Below, one piece after another: positions 27,829 through 36,204 of a stretch of DNA of 64,000 nucleotides. Below the pieces are notes generated by a model. The model searched no databases, was not told where the DNA came from, and worked only from the letters and a program-made list of their open reading frames with translations. The translations under genes were made by a program, and so were the position numbers. Origin of the DNA: Trinickia mobilis (GTDB lineage: Bacteria; Pseudomonadota; Gammaproteobacteria; Burkholderiales; Burkholderiaceae); contig NZ_JAFLRF010000020.1 in the NCBI RefSeq assembly GCF_017315705.1, positions 51,142 to 115,141 of the forward strand. Reading direction: 5' to 3'. Numbering within the stretch: the first letter of the stretch is position 1; every line of letters begins with the position of its first letter.

Positions 27829-28119
27829 ATGGACGTTTTGTTTGCCGCCGACGCGGCTGTCAAAGAAGTGGTGCCCGGTGTTGTGCTGCGTCATCGATCG
27901 GCCGGTGTACTGACGTGGGTGCTTCTGCACCGCATCGAGTCAGAAGTCCTCGCGGAGGTTGCTGCGACAGGCAAACACAGCACACGAATGCTGAACATGC
28001 TGCGCGTTCCGGCCGCTCTGGACTATCCCAAAGACGATCGGCCAGCATCGTTTGAAGGACACGATTTTGTGCCAGTGGTGTTCGGCGCGATTATCGATGC
28101 ATGGCGTCGTGTCAACTAG
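27829..28119 (+). CDS. Possible 96-aa protein, unknown
   Basis: In the frame continuing past the shifted PIN remnant, ATG 27829 could start an independent protein (MDVLFAADAAVKEVVPGV onward, ending DAWRRVN). Its composition is protein-like, with helical segments (WVLLHRIESEVLAEVAA), but the ribosome site (GGGGGG) is poor and no family is recognised. It may equally be remnant sequence. Confidence 0.3.
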   Translation: MDVLFAADAAVKEVVPGVVLRHRSAGVLTWVLLHRIESEVLAEVAATGKHSTRMLNMLRVPAALDYPKDDRPASFEGHDFVPVVFGAIIDAWRRVN

Positions 28120-28358
28120 GTTTTAAACGGAAAATCCGGCCGAGCCGGCGCAGGGGAAACCAATAAATCTCGTCGAAAATATATGTTTCCATCAATCGAA
28201 CTTCACGAGTTGCTGACCTCTGAGGCCACCAATCCCGGCCTCGTAGCGTTGTATCAACGGGTTATGCAACACCGCGCCCGCGCTTGGGCTGCGCACATCA
28301 TCGCCGCTTGATGGTGGAAAACCGGGGAAACTTTATGTCGAATCACGCCCATGTGCGC

Positions 28359-28445
28359 CTTTATCCCGTGGTACCACTGATTACGCTTCTTCGTTTGATG
28401 CCTCTCCGGGTCGCGCGCCTTGTCCCGATTCTTCGTTGAGGTCGG
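28359..28445 (-). mobile_element. IS5-family transposase fragment
   Basis: The minus-strand frame reads [35 protein letters not shown], which is the well-known central segment of IS5-type DDE transposases (family form: [27 protein letters not shown]). Only about 30 residues are left; the catalytic DDE parts and both terminal inverted repeats are not seen. It marks an old insertion in the decayed 27.2-30.1 kb stretch. Confidence 0.75.
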
Positions 28446-28494
28446 CGCCTCGGGGCGCACCCGCGACATGGACACGGAAGGCCATCAGGCTGGT

Positions 28495-29457
28495 TCATGG
28501 TTGGATCGCGGTCTCAAACGAGGATGCAATCGAACGGTCGTAGTATTGTCGTTGTGAAGCTTCCTTCAGTCGGCCAAACCCAAGCGATTCTTCGACGAAT
28601 TTGATAAAGGCACGCGTTTTGGCGCTCACCATACGACCTGCCGGGATGACTGCAAACAGTTCGCTCGGCGGTAGTCGCCAGTCCATGAGAACTGTCTTGA
28701 CAAGGCCGCTCTTCAGCTCCGACGAGAACATCCATTCTGGTGATATCGCAATCCCGGCTCCAGACAGTACCGCTTCCCGGATACCTTCGGTTGCATTCAC
28801 AGAAAGGCGTCCTGAAATCGACAGCGACAACTCTGTGTCATTTCGCTGGAACGTCCACGCGCGGCCGCCGCGGCGTCGGCTATAAGTGATAAATTGATGT
28901 GAGGCAAGATCAGTGGGCGTCGTTGGCGTGCCGAACCTTTGGAAGTAGGAAGGTGCGCCTAAAATAATTTGCCGAGCCTCGCCAATTTTGCGTGCTGTCA
29001 AGTTGGAAATATCGAGCGTTCCAATGCGTAATGCGACGTCAACGCCTTCCTCAATCAGATCGACGTTGCGATCGTCAAGTACGATATCAAGGGATATGCA
29101 CGGATGTTTATCGAGAAACTGGCCGATCAACGGCATGATATGGATTCTTGCGAACGTCACGTCTGCGCTTACGCGTATCCGCCCGAAGAGTTCCGTACTG
29201 GCTCTACGTGCAACGTACTCGGCTTGCTCGACTTCCAGCAGGATACGTTTCGCGCGTTCGTAGAATGCCGATCCTGAATCGGTCGGAGTCAGTCCGCGTG
29301 TCGAGCGCAGCAGAAGCCGGACGGCGAGACGCGCCTCGAGTGTGGCAATCGCTTTTGATACGGTTGGTTGTCCGACACCGAGCGATTTGGCAGCAGTCGA
29401 GAAGGAGCCAGTCTCAACGACTCTTACAAAGGCTCCCAATACTGTCATCTGGTCCAC
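28495..29457 (-). CDS. LysR-family transcriptional regulator
   Basis: 320 aa from GTG 29457, with AAGGAGAAGG upstream. N-terminal winged HTH (VVETGSFSTAAKSLGVGQPTVSK, in the CrgA/DsdC-like group), then the periplasmic-binding-like effector domain (ADVTFARIHIMPLI, LRIGTLDISNLTARKI, GIAISPEWMF). It is intact although its surroundings are decayed. No target operon is next to it; the open stretch on its 5' side holds a response-regulator remnant. Confidence 0.88.
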   Translation of the reverse strand: MDQMTVLGAFVRVVETGSFSTAAKSLGVGQPTVSKAIATLEARLAVRLLLRSTRGLTPTDSGSAFYERAKRILLEVEQAEYVARRASTELFGRIRVSADVTFARIHIMPLIGQFLDKHPCISLDIVLDDRNVDLIEEGVDVALRIGTLDISNLTARKIGEARQIILGAPSYFQRFGTPTTPTDLASHQFITYSRRRGGRAWTFQRNDTELSLSISGRLSVNATEGIREAVLSGAGIAISPEWMFSSELKSGLVKTVLMDWRLPPSELFAVIPAGRMVSAKTRAFIKFVEESLGFGRLKEASQRQYYDRSIASSFETAIQP

Positions 29458-29599
29458 TATCCCTTCTCCTTTTTAAGAGGCAAATGGCATTGCGTGACTC
29501 CAAAGGCGCAGAATCCAAACGGGGATCATCGTGTCACCTTCTTTCATGCATGGCGGGTGAGCGAGCGGTGCCTTCGATCCGCGCTAGCCAACCTTCCCC

Positions 29600-29858
29600 G
29601 GTGACCTTGCGCGTCGGTAAGCTCGTGAGTCACGAGCGTGGGGCTCAATAGCATAAGCGCGCGGACATTTTTTCATCGCCTGTCCGCGATGAATCTTCAC
29701 GGTGATCTTGCTCAGATTCATCTCGGAGGCGATCTGCTTGTTCATCAGGCCGGCCACTACAAAACTCATGACCTGTTGTTCTCGCGGCGTCAACGAGTTG
29801 TAGGCGTTACGAAGCGCGGCGATCGGTTGCTCGGCCGCGAGGCGCGCGCTGTCGAAAG
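29600..29858 (-). pseudogene. Remnant of a FixJ-type response regulator (LuxR-type HTH end)
   Basis: The minus strand reads DSARLAAEQPIAALRNAYNS, then LTPREQQVMSFVVAGLMNKQ and IASEMNLSKITVKIHRGQ, very close to the C-terminal DNA-binding part of the intact regulator at 33948-34625. Upstream of about 29858 the frame shifts (KHAL lies in another frame), and after HRGQAMKK a run of A breaks the frame again and meets a stop. The receiver domain is not recognisable. It is a dead duplicate. The remaining 29458-30112 sequence shows no other gene. Confidence 0.7.
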
Positions 29859-30112
29859 CGCATGTTTGAAAACAAGGTGCACGCCTGGACCAGACTCCAA
29901 CAGAACTGAAAACTGGTCAAATCCGCCCAGTTGAGCACTCAGTCTGATGCCGTTCACGAGGAACGCGTGTACAGTGGTCTTGGCCTTTACGAGCGTGTGT
30001 AGAAAGTTGTCTTGTACGCATGGGCGTGCGGTCATGTTCTGAGGTCAAAGCGATATGTCCTTCGATGGTACCGGCGATATCTGAAGCTGCAAGCCAGTCC
30101 GGAGGAAGTGCG

Positions 30113-30322
30113 TTACCGCGACGCTAGGGCGTCGAGACGCGCTTCCGCAATCTCGCCCGGGTGTTGGTAGTCGTACGCGGCGAACAACTGTGAGCATAGC
30201 TGAGCAAGTGAAACCAGGTCGACGGCCTGGTCTGCGTGCTCGACCTCTCCTGCATTGAGTACGTCATCGAGAACCGGCGCGAGACGGCGCAGTCGCACAA
30301 ACGTGGCGGTCTCTAGTCTCAT
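30113..30322 (-). CDS. Small helical protein, unknown
   Basis: 69 aa from ATG 30322; AGGAGG lies 6 nt upstream, which decides the start against the longer open frame. It is mostly helical, with an acidic middle (VLDDVLNAGEVEHADQAVDL) and no membrane segment. No family is recognised. It lies 106 bp after the DUF3331 gene on the same strand and may be co-transcribed. Confidence 0.5.
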   Translation of the reverse strand: MRLETATFVRLRRLAPVLDDVLNAGEVEHADQAVDLVSLAQLCSQLFAAYDYQHPGEIAEARLDALASR

Positions 30323-30428
30323 GTTGAACCTCCTGTGGCCAGACGGTGGAGCGCACCCTGAGTCGGCCGGCACCCAGGCGATGCTTCACTAGTGAGTTCG
30401 AGTCAGCATACTGCAGCCCCAGCGCGTC

Positions 30429-30971
30429 TCAGGCGCTTATGCGGGCCTCGACCAGTTCGCTGGCCAGAATCATTGCGTCGCCGTTAAGTGGCATGACTCG
30501 TCCGCGGGTTCGGGGTCGGTAGACCGCGTCGCCCCGGCTGATATGTTTGCCGGATAGGGCGCAACGCCCCGACTCGCGAGCTAGACACGGCGACCACACC
30601 TGCTCCTGATAGTTGCAAAGCGTAGGGTCGTGCCAGCACAGCGCGAAGAGCGAATTGGACAGCTTCTCCACGACCGTCACAGTAAAGGTGCGCACGTCAC
30701 CGCCGTCGGCATTGCGCGGACGGAACGGCTCGCCACCGAAGCGGGGGCGCCCGGACAGGCCCGGAGGATTCGGCATCGGGTCCGGGGGGGAAGAAAATTG
30801 ATGGATGGCTGCGAGCGTCGTCGCCCACGGGTCTCGACCCTTGGGCGCTGAGGCGAGTCGGCCCGGCCGATGCGATGATGGGCAATGGGTTGACGGCAAG
30901 GCAATGGACGCATGATGAGAATCATTCTCTGACAGGATGTCAGAAGTTGTATTGGGTTCAGCGTTCAACAT
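30429..30971 (-). CDS. DUF3331 domain protein
   Basis: 180 aa. The first about 85 residues are low-complexity (Ser, Pro, His rich). Residues about 90-175 match DUF3331, a domain I know mainly from Burkholderiaceae: a TVTVVEKLSNSLFALCWHDP strand pair, YQEQVW, a CALSGKHISRGDAVYRPR loop with a conserved Cys-Gly-x2-I-x2-G-D pattern, and MILASELV at the end. Function unknown. GAGAGGAA precedes ATG 30971. Confidence 0.75.
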   Translation of the reverse strand: MLNAEPNTTSDILSENDSHHASIALPSTHCPSSHRPGRLASAPKGRDPWATTLAAIHQFSSPPDPMPNPPGLSGRPRFGGEPFRPRNADGGDVRTFTVTVVEKLSNSLFALCWHDPTLCNYQEQVWSPCLARESGRCALSGKHISRGDAVYRPRTRGRVMPLNGDAMILASELVEARISA

Positions 30972-31568
30972 CTTGTTCCTCTCTTTAGCGAAGAGCGAAG
31001 CAGTAATCGAACAAATGGTCGAGGTCGAATAACCCTTGAGTTTCAGCTACTGGATGCATATTGTGGAGAGGTCGACAGTACGGCGATAGATGTTCCTGCC
31101 GAGCCACGGCACGAACGTGTACTCGTCGTATGCGTTGCTTCCGATATATATCCAACTATGCAGAACATGGGACACGATGATTCCTTGGAGACGCTATAGA
31201 GGGAACCGGTCGGGCGGGCATCCGAAAGGGCAATGTTGTCGTCGGGCCGAACCGCGAGTTTTGCGCCGTCCTAACGGCGAGCACTGTCGCGATGAGAGAA
31301 GATTAGGTTTAGCCGAAGGGCGAATCTACTCTACGGTCGGATATCTCGATGCCGCGTTAGCGTAACCCGCTTATACGCGCGTATAAGCGCGGTGAGGAGG
31401 CTTCACGAGTGGTGTTCGAGCTGCGCGAAACAATCCCCGTCGGCTATTATCTGGAGAGGAACAACAGAAGCCTCGAGAGACGAGCACTGTGTCGGTCTGA
31501 GACGCCGAGAGCTTTTGCGACAGACCGGATGCAAGCGGTGAGTACAGTTGCGCTAAGGGAGGCGTTCT
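30972..31568. other. Long intergenic region upstream of the histidine kinase
   Basis: 597 bp between the DUF3331 gene (-) and the histidine kinase (+). I find no frame with both coding character and a ribosome site. The notable element is the perfect 22-bp palindrome at 31368-31389. Promoters for both flanking genes must lie here. Confidence 0.45.
31368..31389. promoter_or_regulatory. Perfect 22-bp palindrome, regulator-binding-site candidate
   Basis: Half-site CGCTTATACGC followed directly by its exact complement GCGTATAAGCG. It lies 180 bp upstream of the kinase gene. A degenerate copy (14 of 20 central positions) lies at 33428-33447 between the kinase and the first response regulator. Two copies flanking the kinase gene suggest a dimeric regulator site, perhaps for the FixJ-type regulator encoded at 33948-34625 (inference). 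Confidence 0.6.
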
Positions 31569-33407
31569 GTGCGGGCAGCAGGTTCTTCATATGATAACGG
31601 CGGCCTTAAATATCTGGTGCTTTTGTGGATTGGGGGCTGCATCGCGCTCGGAGCCGTTGCTGCAGCCTGTCTCCGACTGCAGCTGCGACTGAGCACCACC
31701 GGCTTCTGTCTCTTAATTGTCATTGTCCTGTTGTCCTTGGCGGACAGCTTCATTTCATCCGCGATTTTCTCGGTTGTGGGCGCCGCGTTGCTGGACTTTT
31801 TTTTCACGCCCCCTCTCTATAGCTTTCGGATAGCCTATACCCAGGACTTTTTCCCCCTTAGTGCCTTTCTCATCGCGTCAATCGCTGTCACAACGCTTGT
31901 CAGACGGATTGACCGGATTGAGAAAGTGCAGCGTGCCCAGGCGCGGCTCCTGGACCTGACCCACGACACCGTGTTTGTCCGCGACCAGAACGAAGTCATC
32001 ACGTACTGGAATTACGCCGCGGAAACGCTCTATGGCTGGAAACAGGAAGAGGCGATTGGGAAGGTCGCCGATGAGCTTCTCCGAACCCTGTTTCCGCTGC
32101 CTCGCGAGGAAATTCAACAACTGTATATTCGCGACGGGCACTGGGAGGGCGAACTGGTTCACACCAAACGCGATGGCTCCGAGGTCATCGTGGCCAGTCG
32201 CTGGACACTGCAGCGTGACGAGCGGGGCGCGCCGCTCGCCACCCTTGAGACAAACAACGACATCACCCAGCGCAAGCGTGCCGAGGATTGGCTGCGAAAA
32301 AGTCAGGCGCAGTATCTTGCTGAAGCGCAGAAGCTGAGTCGTACCGGTAGCTTCGGGTGGAATGTCTCAACCGGCGAGGTATTCTGGTCTGAGCAGGCCT
32401 TCAACATCTTCGAGTACGACATGGCAATGACACCCACGATTGACATGGTCCGGCAGCGTGTGCACCCTGACGACATGCAGGTGTTCGAGCAAGTACTCGC
32501 GCAGGCCGGAGGTTCGAAGAGTGATTTCGACGTCGAGCATCGCCTGCTGTTTCCGGATAGGAGAGTCAAGCACCTGCACGTCGTGGCGCACCGAACAACC
32601 GGTCAGGCGGATAACAGGAAGTTCATCGGAGCCGTGATGGACGTGACGGAGGCAAAGCAGACAGAGGAACAGTTGCGGCAGGCGCAAAACGAGCTCGCAC
32701 GCGCCAGTCGCATCACCGCCCTCGGCGAACTAAGCGCGTCGATTGCGCATGAGGTCGGTCAGCCGCTTGCCGCCATCGTCACGAATGGGGAGGCCGGTCT
32801 TCGCTGGCTGCGCCGCCAGCCGCTCAACGTGGAAGAGATTGAGGGGTGCTTGACCCAGATAACTGATGAGGGGAACAGGGCGGCTGAAATCGTGCAGCGT
32901 GTGAGGAAATTGATGAAGGGAGCGCCACCTGACCGGGCACTGGTTCAGGTCGACGAACTGATTGACGAAGTGATGGCGCTGATTCGAGGGGAGGTCGCGA
33001 ACCAAGGTGGCTCGCTTGTGCTGAATCTCGCGCCCGGACTTCCGGCGGTGCTTGGCGACCGTGTACAACTTCAGCAGGTGCTCATCAACATCATCATCAA
33101 TGGTGTGCAGGCGATGGCCACCGTCGACGGCAAGCGTGAACTTGTGGTCGGGTCCGGACTCGACAACGAAGAAAACGTGGTAGTGGCGGTGCGGGACTCC
33201 GGGCCCGGTATCAGCAAGGAGAACCTGCCGCGTCTGTTTGAGGCCTTCTTTACGACGCGCAGCACCGGTATGGGGATGGGGCTGGCAATCTGCAGTTCGA
33301 TTATCGAGGCGCACGGCGGTCAACTCTGGGCATCCAACAACCCCGAAGGTGGCTCGACATTCAGTTTCAGTTTGCCGCCAGTGCGAGTGTCTACAGCGGT
33401 CGCGTAG
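31569..33407 (+). CDS. Sensor histidine kinase with DUF4118-like membrane domain and PAS domains
   Basis: 612 aa from GTG 31569, with AAGGGAGG 6 nt upstream. Four membrane helices in residues 14-115 resemble the DUF4118/KdpD-type sensor region (SFISSAIFSVVGAALLDFFF, then TPPLYSF). Two PAS domains follow (about 125-235, with a PAC end TNNDITQRKRAE; about 240-365, HPDDM then GAVMDVTEAKQ). The kinase core has H-box ASIAHEVGQPLAA, N-box LINIIINGVQAM, and G-boxes DSGPGIS and GMGMGLAI. It is of the FixL-like family that pairs with FixJ regulators, one of which lies nearby. No heme-PAS His is evident to me, so oxygen sensing is not claimed. Confidence 0.92.
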   Translation: MRAAGSSYDNGGLKYLVLLWIGGCIALGAVAAACLRLQLRLSTTGFCLLIVIVLLSLADSFISSAIFSVVGAALLDFFFTPPLYSFRIAYTQDFFPLSAFLIASIAVTTLVRRIDRIEKVQRAQARLLDLTHDTVFVRDQNEVITYWNYAAETLYGWKQEEAIGKVADELLRTLFPLPREEIQQLYIRDGHWEGELVHTKRDGSEVIVASRWTLQRDERGAPLATLETNNDITQRKRAEDWLRKSQAQYLAEAQKLSRTGSFGWNVSTGEVFWSEQAFNIFEYDMAMTPTIDMVRQRVHPDDMQVFEQVLAQAGGSKSDFDVEHRLLFPDRRVKHLHVVAHRTTGQADNRKFIGAVMDVTEAKQTEEQLRQAQNELARASRITALGELSASIAHEVGQPLAAIVTNGEAGLRWLRRQPLNVEEIEGCLTQITDEGNRAAEIVQRVRKLMKGAPPDRALVQVDELIDEVMALIRGEVANQGGSLVLNLAPGLPAVLGDRVQLQQVLINIIINGVQAMATVDGKRELVVGSGLDNEENVVVAVRDSGPGISKENLPRLFEAFFTTRSTGMGMGLAICSSIIEAHGGQLWASNNPEGGSTFSFSLPPVRVSTAVA

Positions 33408-33427
33408 CCCGCGCCAGCGTTCGCATC

Positions 33428-33447
33428 ACTTATACATTCGTATCATC
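33428..33447. promoter_or_regulatory. Degenerate copy of the 22-bp palindrome
   Basis: ACTTATACATTCGTATCATC matches 14 of 20 bases of the core of the palindrome at 31368-31389, keeping CTTATAC and CGTAT. It lies between the kinase stop and the receiver-protein gene, so a regulator acting at the first site could also act here. Confidence 0.4.
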
Positions 33448-33502
33448 GCGGCAAAGGCGGTTGTACGCTAACCTCCAAATAACTAGCTAACAAGACGGGC
33501 GA

Positions 33503-33925
33503 GTGGGTTGGCCGCTCCTTATCCCGCAGGGAGAGAGGTCGAGGGCCGCTACTTTGCAAACATCACCTGTTGTCTCGATTGTTGACGACGATAAAGCCGT
33601 TCGTCTCGCGTTAGGAAGCCTGGTGCGGTCACTAGGCTGGCGGGCACGCATGTTCGAGTCAGCCGAAGAATTTCTCATGTCGGGGGCGGTCGGCGACACA
33701 TCCTGCCTCATCTCCGACGTTCGCATGCCCGGCATGTCGGGTGTGGAGATGCACGAGCGCCTGCTTGCGCAAGGCCATGCCCCGGCCACAATCTTCATAA
33801 GCGCGTACCCTACGCCGTCGCTGCACTCAAAGGCGGTCAGTAACGGCGCGCTGGTGCTGCTTCAGAAGCCATATCAGGCCGCAGTAATGACTCACTGGCT
33901 CTCGGTTGCACTTGGCGATCCGTAG
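33503..33925 (+). CDS. Single-domain response regulator (receiver only)
   Basis: 140 aa at most. It is a CheY-like receiver of the FixJ group: VVSIVDDDKAVR with the acidic pair, LISDVRMPGMSG with the phospho-acceptor Asp, ATIFISAYPTPS (Thr/Ser switch region less canonical) and LLQKPYQ with the Lys. No output domain follows. The start is unclear: GTG 33503 opens the frame, but TTG 33554, just before the first beta strand, is also possible. It follows the kinase by 95 bp and probably takes part in its phosphorelay, as a sink or shuttle. Confidence 0.85.
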   Translation: MGWPLLIPQGERSRAATLQTSPVVSIVDDDKAVRLALGSLVRSLGWRARMFESAEEFLMSGAVGDTSCLISDVRMPGMSGVEMHERLLAQGHAPATIFISAYPTPSLHSKAVSNGALVLLQKPYQAAVMTHWLSVALGDP

Positions 33926-33947
33926 GGAGAATGTCCGCGCGAGACTA

Positions 33948-34625
33948 TCACCGTGCAGAACTGGATAGTTGCGGCTTGATGCCAAGGGATTCGGCCTTGC
34001 GGACAAGGTCCGGCATGGAACGCGCGTTCATCTTTCTCATCACCTGTCCGCGGTGGACCTTCACTGTAATTTCGCTCAGGTTCATTTCGGAGGCAATCTG
34101 CTTGTTCAACAGCCCGGACAGCACGAAGGCCATCACCTCCTTCTCTCGCGGAGAGAGGGACTGATACGACGCCCGCAGGTCAGCCACAGCCGCGTCTGCA
34201 GCAAGCCGCTCACTATCGCGCGCCAGAGCGTGTTCTACTGCGTCGAGCATGTCCTGGTCCTTGAACGGCTTGGCAAAGAAGTCCTGCGCGCCGGCTTTCA
34301 TCGCTTTCACGCCCATCTCTATGTCCCCATGAGCAGTGATGAAAACGACGGGAATGCGCATGCCGCTGTTGACGATTTCCTGGTGAAAAGTCATTCCGCT
34401 TTTGCCGCGGAGCCGGACATCAAGAATCAGGCAGCTGGGCCCGGTCGAAGAGGGAAACTGGAGAAATTCTTCAGGGGACTCAAACGTTTCGACGCGCAGG
34501 CCAACCGAGCGCATGAGCGTGCTGAGAGCGATCCGGATTGCTTTGTCATCATCGACGACATAGACAACCGGGCCGTCACTTCCTGCAGCGCCGGTCATGA
34601 TTGGGTCGGTCGGTCCAGCAGCCAT
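33948..34625 (-). CDS. FixJ/NarL-type response regulator
   Basis: 225 aa. Receiver domain (VVYVVDDDKAIRIALSTLM, CLILDVRLRGKSG with Asp, VVFITAHGD, FFAKPFKD) followed by a LuxR-type HTH (LSPREKEVMAFVLSGLLNKQ, IASEMNLSEITVKVHRGQ). It converges with the receiver gene, 22 bp apart, and is the likely output partner of the histidine kinase at 31569-33407. A broken second copy of its C-terminal part lies at 29600-29858. Confidence 0.92.
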   Translation of the reverse strand: MAAGPTDPIMTGAAGSDGPVVYVVDDDKAIRIALSTLMRSVGLRVETFESPEEFLQFPSSTGPSCLILDVRLRGKSGMTFHQEIVNSGMRIPVVFITAHGDIEMGVKAMKAGAQDFFAKPFKDQDMLDAVEHALARDSERLAADAAVADLRASYQSLSPREKEVMAFVLSGLLNKQIASEMNLSEITVKVHRGQVMRKMNARSMPDLVRKAESLGIKPQLSSSAR

Positions 34626-35169
34626 CGGGTCACCCTGTGAAGCCGAACGGCGCTCTCATCGCGGCCGGCAATGGCTTATTCTACGCGCCCGGACGGAACG
34701 CGAACAATCATGCGCTACCCCAGGTAATTGTCCGCGACTTGTGCGATGCACTGCGCGTCTCCGCCAAAAGCTTTCATGTTGAAAGATTTTGGCGGAAAGT
34801 GTCGTTGAAATGCTTTGGGAGTCCCCGAAGCGCTGCCGGGATAACGTCTTTCTCGTTCGGTTTACCGCCCCCTTGAATGAGGCGTTGTGCGACAAGAAAC
34901 CCATAAGCGGCAATGCACAGTGATGCATGGTGGGGTATGCGTACTTCTCGTGCAATTTCTGGCGGTTGCTTCCCGAAATTTCATATTTATCAAAGACTTG
35001 CGAAATCGCGCTTTGCCGGAATGATGGGGCGCCGGAAAGCCTTGCCGCAAGCGGCTCTCCGTTCGATAACCGCTAGATTTCGCACGAATCGAACGATTAC
35101 ACCTTCAACAGGATTCATGCTCAACCACTCCGCCTGTTTTGTCCTGTTCGCGCGGCGATCGCCACTGGT
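34626..35169. other. Intergenic region with a strong hairpin
   Basis: 544 bp upstream of the response regulator and downstream of the RES toxin gene, both on the minus strand. No gene is supported. It holds the hairpin at 34760-34796 and AT-richer sequence at about 34960-35110. Confidence 0.45.
34760..34796. repeat. Long imperfect hairpin
   Basis: TCCGCCAAAA pairs perfectly with TTTTGGCGGA (10 bp); after one G/A mismatch, CTTTC pairs with GAAAG (5 bp) around the loop ATGTT. With 15 paired bases and one mismatch it is the strongest hairpin I saw outside genes. It lies about 135 bp upstream of the response-regulator start. It could be a terminator, a leader structure or a REP-like element; nothing in the sequence decides. 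Confidence 0.55.
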
Positions 35170-35640
35170 TCATTTGAAAAGCCGCCGGTCCAGCTCGAAG
35201 CGCTGCTTGTGAAGCACCACTACATGCTTCATGCCCGCATGCGCCGGATTCAGGATCAGGTTGTGATCATTCGGGCACACCACTGACGGAACCCGCATCA
35301 CGAGCCGCTTGCCTTCTTCCAGCCACTGCCTCGCAAGGTCGACCGTTGATGCCGGATCGTGATCGAGCGCGTTCCAGTCGTCCGGCAGCTCGGGCACGTA
35401 GGCGCTCGATACGGCCTTGTCCGGCACCTCGAGCATGACCAGATAAAGGTTGGCCACCGGTAGCAAGCCCGACGCATGAACGCGCGCCTCGAGTACTGCC
35501 GTCGACGCGTGGCAGCACGTGTACACCACGGGCACGCCCCGCGGATTCCAGCGGCCACCGGCAAGAGCCGCACCGTTGCCGCTCAGGTCATCGGCCCGGT
35601 GCTTGCCGGGCTTCTCTTTTGCAAGACGAAACACCTTCAT
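35170..35640 (-). CDS. RES-domain toxin of a type II toxin-antitoxin system
   Basis: 156 aa of the RES family, whose studied members degrade or modify cellular NAD. The opening MKVFRLAKE, GGRWNPRGVPVVYTCCHAST (with the Arg and Tyr of the RES active site), AVLEARVHA with the Glu, and the final Ser/Asn-rich PSVVCPNDHNLILNP are all present, so it looks intact. Its ATG overlaps the antitoxin stop (ATGA), the normal order of antitoxin first. Confidence 0.9.
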   Translation of the reverse strand: MKVFRLAKEKPGKHRADDLSGNGAALAGGRWNPRGVPVVYTCCHASTAVLEARVHASGLLPVANLYLVMLEVPDKAVSSAYVPELPDDWNALDHDPASTVDLARQWLEEGKRLVMRVPSVVCPNDHNLILNPAHAGMKHVVVLHKQRFELDRRLFK

Positions 35641-36161
35641 ACGGTAACGCCGTGTTCGAGCCGCACCAGAATGTCACGTACACGGTCGAATCCCGTCTGC
35701 GTATCCAGCATGTCCAGCGGCCGCTCACCCCGCAACTGGACGTTGGGCCGCAGCAGCCATTCGGCGGCCAGCTTGTCGTCTTCGAGTACGTCCCTGGCCT
35801 GCGCATATGCCAGCATCGTGCGCGCAGCACGGTCCGACTCGCTTGCGCTGAGACGCTCACCCTGCGAAATCTTGCGGTTGATCGTGCTGCTGGGAAGGCG
35901 CAGACTGGACAGCAGCGTTTGCACCGGGATATCGAGCAATTCAGTGGCGATCCGGCTGACGATCACTGCCTCCATGCCGTCGCGAATCAGTCGAGACTGT
36001 TCGATCTGGTCCAGACCAAGAAAGAACGTGAAATCGTCGTCCTGGGCTCCGAGTCCGTTGGTGCCAATGTGCGCAAGCCGAGCGGCCGCCGCCGACTTCG
36101 CAGCCGAGGCGCTTTTTGCTCGGCGGGCGTGCCGCCGTCCCGCGATTGCTTCTGCTGTCAT
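35637..36161 (-). CDS. Xre/DUF2384 (MbcA/ParS-type) antitoxin
   Basis: 174 aa from ATG 36161, with GGGAGAA 4-5 nt upstream; the in-frame start at 36206 would lie inside the promoter. An N-terminal Ala/Arg/Lys-rich tail, then a helix-turn-helix region (LLSSLRLPSSTINRKISQGE), then the DUF2384 toxin-binding domain (LAAEWLLRPNVQLRGERPLD, MLDTQTGFDRVRDIL). It neutralises the RES toxin and represses the operon from the repeats upstream. Confidence 0.88.
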   Translation of the reverse strand: MTAEAIAGRRHARRAKSASAAKSAAAARLAHIGTNGLGAQDDDFTFFLGLDQIEQSRLIRDGMEAVIVSRIATELLDIPVQTLLSSLRLPSSTINRKISQGERLSASESDRAARTMLAYAQARDVLEDDKLAAEWLLRPNVQLRGERPLDMLDTQTGFDRVRDILVRLEHGVTV

Positions 36162-36175
36162 GATGTTCTCCCGAA

Positions 36176-36195
36176 TGAGCAACCGTATTTGCTCA
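36176..36195. promoter_or_regulatory. Leader inverted repeat of the toxin-antitoxin operon
   Basis: TGAGCAA-CCGTAT-TTGCTCA, perfect 7-bp arms with a 6-nt spacer, between the -10 element and the antitoxin start. It may be a second operator or a leader hairpin. Confidence 0.5.
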
Positions 36196-36204
36196 ACTGG
36201 AGAC

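Noticed and set aside
31090..31365. 91-codon plus-strand frame in the region upstream of the kinase
   Set aside because: No ribosome site and no coding character; Arg/Cys-rich translation.
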